64,000 bases of DNA from Chryseobacterium gallinarum (GTDB taxonomy: Bacteria; Bacteroidota; Bacteroidia; Flavobacteriales; Weeksellaceae). This document shows, piece after piece, positions 26,510-34,289 of the stretch. The notes beneath the pieces are model-generated. The model ran no database searches. It had not been told where the DNA came from and worked only from the letters and a program-made list of their open reading frames with translations. Both the position numbers and the translations under genes were made by a program. Every line of letters starts with the position of its first letter. Position 1 is the stretch's first letter. The stretch is taken from positions 2,918,001-2,982,000 of the forward strand of contig NZ_CP009928.1 in the NCBI RefSeq assembly GCF_001021975.1, read 5' to 3'.

Positions 26510-27199
26510 ATGAAATTTACTAAAACATATGTGAGTGCCCTTTTCTTGTCATCAGCATTATTATTGACAAGCTGTGAAGCGGTTCAGAATTCCAATCACC
26601 AACAAAGAGGTACAGCAGTAGGAGCAGCTTCTGGTGCAGTACTTGGAGGTATTCTTGGAAATAATGTAGGCAAAGGAGGTAATGGTGCTATTGGTGCTGT
26701 ATTAGGAGGAATTATCGGTGGGGTTGCAGGTAATGTTATCGGTAACAAAATGGATAAGCAGGCCAGAGACATTAAAGAAACTTTACCGGGAGCTCAGGTA
26801 GAAAGAGTGGGAGACGGTATTAAAGTAACCATGAATGAAAGTATTGTCAACTTTGCATTTGACTCTTCAAACCTTACTTCCGTTGCTCAGGGTAACCTGG
26901 ATAAACTGGCTAAGGTATTGAGCGATAACCCTGATACCAATATTAATATTTACGGACATACAGATAGTGTAGGTAAAGATGCTTACAATATGGCACTTTC
27001 CCAAAGAAGAGCGGATGCCGTAAAATCTTACTTAGTAGGAAAAGGAATTGCCGGAAGCAGAATGTTCACCAAGGGTGAAGGTGAAAACATGCCGGTTGCA
27101 AGCAACGATACTGATGAAGGAAGAGCTAAAAACAGAAGAGTGGAATTTGCTATTACAGCCAATGAGAAAATGATTAATGATGCCAAACAAGGGCAGTAA
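26510..27199 (+). CDS. OmpA-family lipoprotein with glycine zipper
   Basis: The 229-residue product has lipobox LLTSC (Cys22), a glycine-zipper segment (GAASGAVLGGILGNNVG and repeats, about 38-82) that may insert in or lie along the membrane, and a C-terminal OmpA-like peptidoglycan-binding domain (about 110-220) with IYGHTDSVGKD and NRRVEF. It would tether the outer membrane to the cell wall. It forms an envelope pair with the preceding lipocalin-like gene and ends at a strong terminator. Confidence 0.9.
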   Translation: MKFTKTYVSALFLSSALLLTSCEAVQNSNHQQRGTAVGAASGAVLGGILGNNVGKGGNGAIGAVLGGIIGGVAGNVIGNKMDKQARDIKETLPGAQVERVGDGIKVTMNESIVNFAFDSSNLTSVAQGNLDKLAKVLSDNPDTNINIYGHTDSVGKDAYNMALSQRRADAVKSYLVGKGIAGSRMFTKGEGENMPVASNDTDEGRAKNRRVEFAITANEKMINDAKQGQ

Positions 27200-27231
27200 T
27201 TAATTTTAACATATAAATATTTTCGTAAAAG

Positions 27232-27253
27232 ACCGCCCCGGCGGTTTTTTTTG
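27232..27253 (+). terminator. Terminator of OmpA-family gene
   Basis: ACCGCC (27232-27237) pairs with GGCGGT (27240-27245) and is followed by a run of Ts. Confidence 0.8.
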
Positions 27254-27282
27254 TATTTTTATGCTGTCAATTTTGAATTCAT

Positions 27283-27290
27283 TATTTTTG
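27283..27290 (+). promoter_or_regulatory. -7 promoter box of the arabinose-lipid-like operon
   Basis: TATTTTTG matches TAnnTTTG and lies 87 bases before the UbiA-type gene. No clear -33 element at the usual distance, so confidence is moderate. Confidence 0.45.
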
Positions 27291-27376
27291 TAATGAAACA
27301 TCATAAGTATAACACAAAAACTATGAGGTTTCTGATAGCAATTAAAATAAATAAGATTTCGCAAGAAATAGCATAA

Positions 27377-28264
27377 ATGAAGAAATATTTAAAACTGCTC
27401 CGCGTGGAGCAATGGGTGAAAAACCTCTTTGTATTTGTCCCTCTGTTTTTTTCAGGTAATATTACTAATATAGATCTGCTCACCAAGAGTATTTTTGCAT
27501 TTATTATTTTCTCACTTGCTGCAAGTGTAGTATATATTCTGAACGATTATAATGATATTGAAGCGGATAAAAAGCATCCGGAAAAAAGAAGACGGCCGTT
27601 GGCAAGTGGTGTCATTTCAAAGTCAAAAGCTATAGGAATTCTCTTTACACTTGTTATTGCAGATATTGCCCTTGTATTTTTTGCCCAGCTTTATTTTCAT
27701 CAGTATTTATGGAAATTCGGAGCCATTATTGCTTTTTATGTTGTGATGAATCTTGCCTATACATTCAGGCTGAAACATGTTCCGATTATTGATATTTTCA
27801 TTATCGCCATAGGATTTGTATTACGGGTTTTGGCAGGAGGATATATTACCGGGATCAGTATTTCTCAATGGGCTATTTTACTGACTTTTGTTCTGGCATT
27901 GGTGCTGGCTATCGGGAAAAGGAGAGGGGAGCTTATCAATGCCCAGGTTTCCGGGAAGACCAGGAGGGCATTGGATGGTTATAACGTTCAGTTTGCAGAT
28001 ATTGCATTGTCTATTTCGGTTACGCTCGCTATTATATGTTACCTGATGTTTACATTATCTCCGGAAGTTCAGGCAAGGTTCCACACAAGAGTGTTTTACA
28101 CTGTGGTTTTTGTTGTTTTTGCCCTGCTGAGGTATTTGCAGCAGACGCTGGTGTATAACAGGACAGAATCTCCTACAAAAATAGTATATAGAGATCGTTA
28201 CATTCAGGTTACATTATTGCTTTGGGTAGCTGCATTTTTAATTCAAATTTACTTTAAAAAATGA
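27377..28264 (+). CDS. UbiA-type polyprenyl-phosphate phosphoribosyltransferase
   Basis: A 295-residue integral-membrane prenyl-acceptor transferase with about eight or nine membrane segments. The Asp-rich motif NDYNDIEADKKHPEKRRRP (56-74) is that of decaprenyl-phosphate 5-phosphoribosyltransferase (the mycobacterial Rv3806c type), rather than of quinone-synthesis UbiA. Relatives transfer phosphoribose from PRPP to polyprenyl phosphate. The stop overlaps the next gene by ATGA, and DprE1-, DprE2- and phosphatase-like genes follow directly, which supports this assignment. Confidence 0.88.
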   Translation: MKKYLKLLRVEQWVKNLFVFVPLFFSGNITNIDLLTKSIFAFIIFSLAASVVYILNDYNDIEADKKHPEKRRRPLASGVISKSKAIGILFTLVIADIALVFFAQLYFHQYLWKFGAIIAFYVVMNLAYTFRLKHVPIIDIFIIAIGFVLRVLAGGYITGISISQWAILLTFVLALVLAIGKRRGELINAQVSGKTRRALDGYNVQFADIALSISVTLAIICYLMFTLSPEVQARFHTRVFYTVVFVVFALLRYLQQTLVYNRTESPTKIVYRDRYIQVTLLLWVAAFLIQIYFKK

Positions 28265-29580
28265 AGCCGAATTTCACACAGAAAGTTACCAACTGGGGGA
28301 ATTACCCGGTAGTAGAAAAAGAAATGAGATCTGAGGACAGCTTCAAAAAAATAAAAGAATTTGTACTCAGCCATAATGAGGTGATTGCAAGAGGAAATGG
28401 AAGGTGCTATGGAGATGCTTCCTTAGGAGAAACAATATTTTCTACTAAAAAGCTAAATAAATTCATCAGTTTTGACCGCTTAAACGGGATTATAGAATGC
28501 GAGTCCGGGGTACTTCTTTCGGATGTACTTGAAATAGCGGTTCCGCAAGGATATTTTTTATATGTAACACCCGGTACCAAATTCATTTCAATTGGAGGTG
28601 CTATTGCTTCTGATGTTCATGGAAAAAACCATCATGCCGAAGGCTGCTTTTCAGAATATGTCCTGGAATTTAAACTGATGACGGAGAACGGAGAAATAAT
28701 AACCTGTTCCCGGGAAGAAAATTCAGAAAAATTCTGGGCAACGATTGGAGGGATGGGACTCACGGGAATTATTCTCACGGCAAAATTTAAGCTTAAAAAT
28801 ATAGAATCAGCTTATATCCGTCAGGAAAGTATTAAAGCAGATAACCTGGATGAGATTTTCAGATTATTTGATGAAAGTGAAAGCTGGACCTATACGGTGG
28901 CGTGGATTGACTGCCTTCAGAAAGGTAAAAATATCGGAAGGAGTATACTGATGAGGGGAGAACACGCTTTCCAGCATGAGCTTCCCCAGAGATTGGGAAA
29001 AATGCCTTTACGGCTAAAGAAAAAACTTCAGCCTACTGTACCTTTTTATTTTCCGGGATTTGTATTGAATGCCCTGACGGTAAAAATATTCAATTGGTTG
29101 TACTATAAAAAGCAATCCAAAAAAGAAGTGAAAAATTTTACCGATTATGAAACATTTTTTTATCCATTGGATGTTATTAATGATTGGAATAAAATCTATG
29201 GAAAATCCGGATTTATCCAGTATCAGATGGTAATTCCTAAAGAAGCAGGAAAAGAAGGAATGAAGAGGATTCTTGAAACCATAGCCAAAAGCGGTAATGG
29301 TTCATTCCTGGCTGTTTTAAAATTATTTGGAAAAAACAATCCACAGGCTTACAATTCATTTCCTGTGGAAGGATATACACTGGCGCTGGACTTCAAAGTC
29401 AATTCAAAACTGAAAAAACTGGTGGATCAGCTGGATAGTATTGTTCAGGAGTTTGGGGGAAGAATTTATCTTACCAAAGACAGCATGAGCAGGTCTTCGC
29501 TTACCAATTATCTGAAAAATATTCAAAATTCTAAATTTGTGTCTTTACAGCACAAAAGAATTATAAACAACAACTCATAA
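28261..29580 (+). CDS. DprE1-like FAD oxidoreductase
   Basis: The 439-residue protein is a VAO-type flavoenzyme closely resembling decaprenylphosphoryl-ribose 2'-oxidase. It has the FAD-site blocks RGNGRCYGDASLG (44-56) and ISIGGAIASDVHGKNHH (109-125), and a lysine in RIYLTKDS (Lys406) that matches the catalytic lysine region of the mycobacterial enzyme. Where the mycobacterial enzyme has a cysteine in NICVDF (the covalent-inhibitor residue, from memory), this protein has GYTLALDF, i.e. Ala375. It overlaps the genes on both sides by 1-4 bases. Confidence 0.9.
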   Translation: MKPNFTQKVTNWGNYPVVEKEMRSEDSFKKIKEFVLSHNEVIARGNGRCYGDASLGETIFSTKKLNKFISFDRLNGIIECESGVLLSDVLEIAVPQGYFLYVTPGTKFISIGGAIASDVHGKNHHAEGCFSEYVLEFKLMTENGEIITCSREENSEKFWATIGGMGLTGIILTAKFKLKNIESAYIRQESIKADNLDEIFRLFDESESWTYTVAWIDCLQKGKNIGRSILMRGEHAFQHELPQRLGKMPLRLKKKLQPTVPFYFPGFVLNALTVKIFNWLYYKKQSKKEVKNFTDYETFFYPLDVINDWNKIYGKSGFIQYQMVIPKEAGKEGMKRILETIAKSGNGSFLAVLKLFGKNNPQAYNSFPVEGYTLALDFKVNSKLKKLVDQLDSIVQEFGGRIYLTKDSMSRSSLTNYLKNIQNSKFVSLQHKRIINNNS

Positions 29581-30305
29581 TGATAGTTCTGGGAAGTACA
29601 TCCGAAGTGGCTCAGGCATTTGTAGAAAAAGCCCTTCAGGAAGGAGAAAAGTTTGAAAAAATCTATCTTTTTACCTCAAATAAAGAGACTACAGAAAGGT
29701 TTGCAAGACATATTGATGTAAAGTTTCTGCAGCAGTCTGAAGTCATAGAACTGGACCTGATGAAAGAAATTGATTATAATAGATTTGATAATATCAATTC
29801 AAATGTATTATTTTGCGCCGTAGGATATTTAGGAGAAGGGACAGAGGAAGGACTATATGATAATAAGAATACTGAGCGTATTATTGACATTAATTATTCA
29901 AAGCTGGTTCCCGTAATGAATTATTTTGCCCATCGGTTTGAAAGCAAAAGATCAGGTACCATCATCGGGCTTTCTTCAGTGGCAGGAGACCGGGGCAGGC
30001 AAAGTAATTTTATCTACGGAAGTGCAAAAGCGGCTTTTACGGCCTATTTAAGTGGGCTGAGGAATTATCTTTTTGATAAAAAAGTACATGTTCTGACCAT
30101 AAAGCCAGGATTTATGGCGACCAAAATGACGGAGGGGCTACCACTGAATCCTAAACTGACTGCTACTCCTAAACAAGCTGCCGCCTGTATTTACAGAGCT
30201 TTTAAAAAGCAGAGAAATGTGGCATATGTTTTGCCGGTTTGGAGTATTATCATGATGATAATCAGGAATATCCCTGAATTTATATTTAAAAAATTAAAGC
30301 TTTGA
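29580..30305 (+). CDS. DprE2-like short-chain dehydrogenase
   Basis: A 241-residue SDR enzyme expected to reduce the 2'-keto intermediate from DprE1, completing epimerisation of ribose to arabinose on the lipid carrier. The nucleotide-binding start is VLGSTSEVAQAF (3-14), and the catalytic set is Ser132/133 in GLSSVAGDRGR, Tyr146 and Lys150 (YGSAK). GDRGRQSNFIYGSAKA is typical of DprE2. The ATG overlaps the upstream stop in TAATG. A hydrophobic end (about 220-235) may hold it to the membrane. Confidence 0.88.
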   Translation: MIVLGSTSEVAQAFVEKALQEGEKFEKIYLFTSNKETTERFARHIDVKFLQQSEVIELDLMKEIDYNRFDNINSNVLFCAVGYLGEGTEEGLYDNKNTERIIDINYSKLVPVMNYFAHRFESKRSGTIIGLSSVAGDRGRQSNFIYGSAKAAFTAYLSGLRNYLFDKKVHVLTIKPGFMATKMTEGLPLNPKLTATPKQAAACIYRAFKKQRNVAYVLPVWSIIMMIIRNIPEFIFKKLKL

Positions 30306-30308
30306 AAA

Positions 30309-30896
30309 ATGAAAAAATTGTATTGTTTTGATTTTGACGGGACCCTTACTTATAAAGATACCATGTTTATGTATCTTAAGTTTTATGATTCTACAAAATA
30401 CCGGATACAATTTTTGAAACATGTTCCTCTTTTTATTTTGCTGAAGCTTAAATTGGCGGAAACAGAGAAAGTGAAAAAAAGTTTTATAGGGTCTATTCTT
30501 AAAGGGCAGACTCAGGAAAAGATCGAACTGAAATCTAAACAGTTTTTCGAGCAGCACTATCCTAAAATTGTCAGGGAGAATGCTTTAGACTTTATAAAAA
30601 ATATCGATAGGAATAATATACAGAGTTTATTGGTTACTGCTTCGCTGGATATCTGGGTAAAACCCTTCGCTGAAGAACTCCAAATGCAGCTGGTTTCTAC
30701 CCGGGCAGAGTTTAAAAACGGGGTTTTCACAGGAAACTTTATTGGTAAAAACTGTAACGGAAAAGAAAAACTGATAAGAATAAAAGAAGAAATCAACAAT
30801 TCCAAGTATGATAAAATTATCGCATTTGGTGATACTTCGGGTGATCGTCCAATGTTGAAATGGGCAAATGAGGGACATTACCAATTTTTTCATTAA
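30309..30896 (+). CDS. HAD-IB family phosphatase, probable lipid-linked phosphoribose phosphatase
   Basis: The 195-residue protein has the HAD nucleophile block DFDGT (8-12), a second motif VTAS and a closing FGDTSGDRPML motif with the Mg-binding Asp pair. The long cap after the first motif fits subfamily IB. In the arabinose pathway a phosphatase must remove the 5-phosphate left by the UbiA-type enzyme; its place 3 bases after the DprE2-like gene makes it the natural candidate. That role is inferred. Mycobacteria are reported to use a different phosphatase family for this step. Confidence 0.8.
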   Translation: MKKLYCFDFDGTLTYKDTMFMYLKFYDSTKYRIQFLKHVPLFILLKLKLAETEKVKKSFIGSILKGQTQEKIELKSKQFFEQHYPKIVRENALDFIKNIDRNNIQSLLVTASLDIWVKPFAEELQMQLVSTRAEFKNGVFTGNFIGKNCNGKEKLIRIKEEINNSKYDKIIAFGDTSGDRPMLKWANEGHYQFFH

Positions 30897-30920
30897 TTTT
30901 GGCTGATAAAAGTGAAAAAA

Positions 30921-31391
30921 ATGAAAAGCCTGTTAATCGTATGGACTGCAATTCTGATAAGCTGTACAAGTACACCTTCCCACACATTGGCGGGTACGCA
31001 GAATAATGCTGAAATTCTTGTTTCTGAAGCACAAGGTGGCACAGACCAGATGGGTTTTAGAATAATAAAAGATGAAAAAGATTTCCGAAATACAATTAAA
31101 GGAAGTTTTGGCATTATAGGTCCGGAAGGAGATGGATCTTATATCAAATATCCGCAATTTCCTAAAAATAAAAAAGTTGTTTTATACAATCTGGGAACCT
31201 TCAGATCAGGAAGCCACACCATTGAAGAGATCAAAAGTGTATCTGTGAAAAATAAAATTTTATATGTAGAAGTTCCGGCCGGAGCACCCTCTGGTGGAAT
31301 GGAAATTCAGGTGATTTCCAACCCCTGGTTTATTTTTACAGTTCCTGCAGATTACCAATTTACCTCCGTAGAATTAAAATATTCAAAATAA
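30921..31391 (+). CDS. PrcB-like lipoprotein
   Basis: About 156 residues with a lipoprotein signal (lipobox LISC) and a domain resembling the PrcB C-terminal family (protease-complex subunit of treponemes): VVLYNLGTFRSGSHTIEEI near the middle and FTVPADYQFTSVEL at the end. The open frame can begin at a GTG at 30912, but the ATG at 30921 is likelier. It lies between the HAD gene and a cysteine desulfurase with very small gaps, so it is probably in the same transcript, although it has no clear link to either pathway. Confidence 0.72.
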   Translation: MKSLLIVWTAILISCTSTPSHTLAGTQNNAEILVSEAQGGTDQMGFRIIKDEKDFRNTIKGSFGIIGPEGDGSYIKYPQFPKNKKVVLYNLGTFRSGSHTIEEIKSVSVKNKILYVEVPAGAPSGGMEIQVISNPWFIFTVPADYQFTSVELKYSK

Positions 31392-31393
31392 TA

Positions 31394-32569
31394 ATGGATA
31401 AAATATATTTAGATAATGCCGCAACCACACCTCTTGCAGATGAAGTAATAGATGCAATGGTGGGGACCATGAAGATGAATTTCGGAAATCCGTCTTCAAC
31501 TCATAGCTTTGGACAGGAAGCAAAAATACTTATCGAGAATGTAAGAAGGCAGGTTGCAGACTATCTTCATGTAACTCCTGCTGAAATCATTTTTACCTCC
31601 TGTGGGACAGAGTCCAATAATATGATCATTAAATCATCTGTAGAACATCTGGGAGTAGAAAGGATTATCAGTTCTCCACTGGAACATAAATGTGTGTCGG
31701 AAAGTATTCTGGACATGAAAAACCGAAAAGGAGTAGAGGTAAACTATATCCGCCCGAACGAAAAAGGAGATATTGATCTTGCTAAATTAGAAGAGCTTTT
31801 AAAAGCATCAGATAAAAAAACTCTGGTAAGCTTAATGCATGCCAACAATGAAATAGGAAATATAATCAATCTTAAAAAGGTTGCCCAGCTATGTAAAGAG
31901 CATAATGCGTTTTTCCACTCGGATACGGTACAGACGATGGCTCATATGAACCTGGATTTCTCTGATATCCCTGTAGATTTTGCATCCTGTAGCGCTCATA
32001 AGTTTCACGGGCCAAAAGGGGCTGGCTTTGCCTTTATCAGAAAAGCAACAGGTTTAAAAGGCATTATTACCGGCGGACCTCAGGAAAGAAGTCTTAGAGC
32101 TGGAACTGAAAATGTCTGCGGTATTGTAGGGCTGGGAAAAGCATTGGAGCTTTCTCTGAATCATATGGAGGAGTATACCCAACATATGCAGGATATCAAA
32201 GATTACGCAATTGAAAGGCTTTCTGCAGAAATTGAAGGAATTAAGTTCAATGGAAGAAGTGCTGAAAAGGAAAACAGTCTTTATACAGTTTTAAGTGCGT
32301 TACTGCCTTACAAAAATCCATTGATAGGACTTCAGCTGGATATGAAAGGAATTGCAATTTCGCAGGGAAGCGCATGTTCATCAGGAGCGTCAAAACCTTC
32401 AATGGTAATGATGATGGTGCTTTCTGAGGATGAAATGGATCACTGTACGCCATTGCGTATCTCTTTCAGCCATATGACGACCAAATCGGATATTGATGCA
32501 TTAGTAAATGCGCTAAAAGAAATTTCGAGCGATATGGCTATAGAAAAAACTAATGTTGAGCATAGATAG
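31394..32569 (+). CDS. Cysteine desulfurase (NifS/IscS-like)
   Basis: A PLP enzyme that takes sulfur from cysteine for iron-sulfur clusters or thio-modification. The 391 residues contain LDNAATTP (6-13), the cofactor block HSDTVQ (175-180), the PLP lysine in SAHKFHGPKG (Lys203) and the persulfide-carrying Cys328 in SQGSACSSGASKPS. The long region before the Cys and the SACSSG motif fit the IscS/NifS group rather than SufS. No iscU or other cluster gene is adjacent. It lies 2 bases after the PrcB-like gene. Confidence 0.9.
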   Translation: MDKIYLDNAATTPLADEVIDAMVGTMKMNFGNPSSTHSFGQEAKILIENVRRQVADYLHVTPAEIIFTSCGTESNNMIIKSSVEHLGVERIISSPLEHKCVSESILDMKNRKGVEVNYIRPNEKGDIDLAKLEELLKASDKKTLVSLMHANNEIGNIINLKKVAQLCKEHNAFFHSDTVQTMAHMNLDFSDIPVDFASCSAHKFHGPKGAGFAFIRKATGLKGIITGGPQERSLRAGTENVCGIVGLGKALELSLNHMEEYTQHMQDIKDYAIERLSAEIEGIKFNGRSAEKENSLYTVLSALLPYKNPLIGLQLDMKGIAISQGSACSSGASKPSMVMMMVLSEDEMDHCTPLRISFSHMTTKSDIDALVNALKEISSDMAIEKTNVEHR

Positions 32570-32588
32570 TCTTATGATGTAAAAGTCG

Positions 32589-32596
32589 TAATTTTG
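32589..32596 (+). promoter_or_regulatory. -7 promoter box of trxA
   Basis: TAATTTTG matches TAnnTTTG and lies 56 bases upstream of the thioredoxin ATG. Confidence 0.6.
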
Positions 32597-32652
32597 AATA
32601 CTCAATAAGAAAAAAACAGAAATAATATTAATTTAAAATAAAAGAAACAAAA

Positions 32653-32970
32653 ATGGCTTTAGAAATTACGGACAGCTCATTTCAGGATACGGTTTTAAAA
32701 TCAGATAAACCTGTATTAGTAGACTTCTGGGCGGTATGGTGCGGACCTTGCAGAACTTTAGGTCCTATCATCGAAGAAGTGGCATCAGATTTTGAAGGAA
32801 AAGCAGTAGTAGGAAAAGTGGATGTAGACAACAACCAGGAAATTTCAATGCAATATGGCATCAGAAATATCCCTACAGTTCTTATCTTCAAGAACGGAGA
32901 AGTAGTAGATAAATTAGTAGGTGTAGCACCAAAAGAGGTAATCGCTGAAAAATTAAGCGCTCACCTGTAA
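32653..32970 (+). CDS. trxA: Thioredoxin
   Basis: A 105-residue cytosolic thiol-disulfide reductant. The active site WCGPC is at 29-33 (Cys30, Cys33), the buried Asp is in LVDFWA (Asp24), and the cis-proline is in IPTVLIF. There is no signal peptide. It has its own promoter and terminator downstream of the cysteine desulfurase. Confidence 0.96.
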   Translation: MALEITDSSFQDTVLKSDKPVLVDFWAVWCGPCRTLGPIIEEVASDFEGKAVVGKVDVDNNQEISMQYGIRNIPTVLIFKNGEVVDKLVGVAPKEVIAEKLSAHL

Positions 32971-32989
32971 AAAAATAAGTTTGATAATG

Positions 32990-33021
32990 AATACCTTCCA
33001 TTGCTGGGGGGTATTTTTTTT
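32990..33021 (+). terminator. Terminator of trxA
   Basis: AATACC (32990-32995) pairs with GGTATT (33010-33015), extended by partial pairing inside, and is followed by a long T-run. Confidence 0.7.
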
Positions 33022-33030
33022 GAAAATAAT

Positions 33031-33060
33031 TTGCAGGGAATAAAAAAAGATGTAATTTTG
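33031..33060 (+). promoter_or_regulatory. Promoter of tRNA-Asp array
   Basis: TTG (33031-33033) and TAATTTTG (33053-33060) are 19 bases apart, matching the Bacteroidota consensus; the first tRNA begins 37 bases later. Confidence 0.7.
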
Positions 33061-33096
33061 CAACCACGAAAAAGAAACGAAGTTCTTTAATAATTT

Positions 33097-33170
33097 GATC
33101 CGGTAGTTCAGTTGGTTAGAATGCCGCCCTGTCACGGCGGAGGTCGCGGGTTCGAGTCCCGTCCGGATCG
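33097..33170 (+). tRNA. tRNA-Asp (GTC), copy 1
   Basis: A cloverleaf is clear: acceptor GATCCGG/CCGGATC, anticodon stem CCGCC/GGCGG around CTGTCAC (anticodon GTC), T-loop GGTTCGAGTCC, and discriminator G. CCA is not encoded. It differs from copies 2-4 by T instead of C in the D-loop (CAGTTGG versus CAGCTGG). Confidence 0.95.
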
Positions 33171-33199
33171 CAGAGTTTTCTCAATTTCTTTAAAAAATT

Positions 33200-33273
33200 G
33201 ATCCGGTAGTTCAGCTGGTTAGAATGCCGCCCTGTCACGGCGGAGGTCGCGGGTTCGAGTCCCGTCCGGATCG
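33200..33273 (+). tRNA. tRNA-Asp (GTC), copy 2
   Basis: Identical to copies 3 and 4, anticodon GTC. It follows copy 1 at a repeat distance of 103 bases, with a spacer containing TTTCTCAATTTCTTTAAAAA. Confidence 0.95.
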
Positions 33274-33302
33274 CAGAGTTTTCTCAATTTCTTTAAAAAA
33301 TT

Positions 33303-33376
33303 GATCCGGTAGTTCAGCTGGTTAGAATGCCGCCCTGTCACGGCGGAGGTCGCGGGTTCGAGTCCCGTCCGGATCG
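33303..33376 (+). tRNA. tRNA-Asp (GTC), copy 3
   Basis: Same sequence as copy 2, again 103 bases further on with the same spacer. Confidence 0.95.
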
Positions 33377-33407
33377 CAGAAGTTTTCTCAATTTCTTTAA
33401 AAAAATT

Positions 33408-33481
33408 GATCCGGTAGTTCAGCTGGTTAGAATGCCGCCCTGTCACGGCGGAGGTCGCGGGTTCGAGTCCCGTCCGGATCG
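33408..33481 (+). tRNA. tRNA-Asp (GTC), copy 4
   Basis: Same sequence as copies 2 and 3; the spacer before it is 2 bases longer, giving a 105-base step. A terminator follows 27 bases later. Confidence 0.95.
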
Positions 33482-33507
33482 CAACTACTATATCAGAATA
33501 GTATAAG

Positions 33508-33540
33508 ATGCTGTAAAATAGATGTTTTACAGCATTTTTT
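33508..33540 (+). terminator. Terminator of tRNA array
   Basis: ATGCTGTAAAA (33508-33518) pairs perfectly with TTTTACAGCAT (33525-33535), followed by a T-run. Confidence 0.85.
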
Positions 33541-33878
33541 GTTTTTATAGCTGTTCCAAAAAGTCGCTAACAAAAGGGGGGATCAAACGCAAAAGTTGTG
33601 GTCTTGTAATATTTAGATCTATTTAATTTTTAAAATTCACGTAAAGGTTTCTTTTTGATACTCTTTATTTTAAGTAAGCTAAGAAATGAATCGATTTTTA
33701 ATTGCTTCTGATGAAGCGAAGACTTTGCATGCGCTTAGCCAGCAGCTATGCTGCCTTCTTTGCCTACTTGAAATAGACATTATTTTTTAAAACTTTGCGT
33801 GAAAAACGATCTCAATAATTTTGACGCTAATCAATAATGAACAGAATTTTTTATATTCAGACCCAGTTTATTATGTCC
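33541..33878. other. Gene-poor region after tRNA array
   Basis: No open frame of note. It contains a small palindrome GCAGCTATGCTGC near 33750 and scattered short matches such as CTTTGCATGCGC and CTTTGCGTGAAAA. It looks like decayed mobile or repeat sequence next to the transposase relic that follows. Confidence 0.4.
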
Positions 33879-34070
33879 CTAACTTTGCTCCTGGTCCAAA
33901 ATCCGGGGGCCAGGCAAAAGTTTAGTCAACCTAAATAGAAAAAGCGATTTATCTTTTACCCTTCTGGGCTGCATTCCGAAGTTTTTGATTTTAGCATTAA
34001 AAGATTCTGCTGCTGCATTGATATAGTGTCCATAAAGAATACAATTTTTCCAAAATAGTTTATTGCTGAA
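33879..34070 (-). pseudogene. Relic of an ISAon1-type transposase (C-terminal end)
   Basis: Read on the minus strand from about 34070 to a stop at 33879-33881, the frame encodes HYINAAAESFNAKIKNFG followed by RRVKDKSLFLFRLTKL. This matches the C-terminal signature of ISAon1-like (ISL3-type DDE) transposases as I remember it (NAAAESFNAKIK... and FFLFRLTKIYA). The start and catalytic core are absent, and an in-frame stop lies just upstream. No terminal inverted repeats were found by eye. It is a dead remnant. Confidence 0.65.
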
Positions 34071-34153
34071 TTATTCCCAAACACAAAATTCTTTTGCGGT
34101 TATTAAGAGAGCTTGGAAATATTTTATTTTTAAAAATAGTTTGAAAAAAAAAG

Positions 34154-34161
34154 TATCTTTG
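34154..34161 (+). promoter_or_regulatory. -7 promoter box of DUF2723 gene
   Basis: TATCTTTG matches TAnnTTTG and lies 128 bases before the ATG at 34290, predicting a long leader of about 120 bases. Confidence 0.5.
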
Positions 34162-34289
34162 AGAATTTAGCGATCGGCATATATTTAATTTCAGATCCGG
34201 TTTTATTAAAAACATTAGTAGGAAATCAGATAACAGGAAGTTAAATAAATATTTTGATTCAGGAATTTTTATCAGAAATTAATTTATAA

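Noticed and set aside
33171..33407. Regular repeats suggestive of a CRISPR array
   Set aside because: The repeated units are tRNA genes with nearly constant spacers; there are no variable spacers and no cas genes.
33219..33446. Minus-strand open frame across the tRNA-Asp array with repeated GRHSNQLNYRI and DGTRTRDLRRDR
   Set aside because: It is the antisense of the tRNA genes; peptides of this kind are well-known annotation artefacts.
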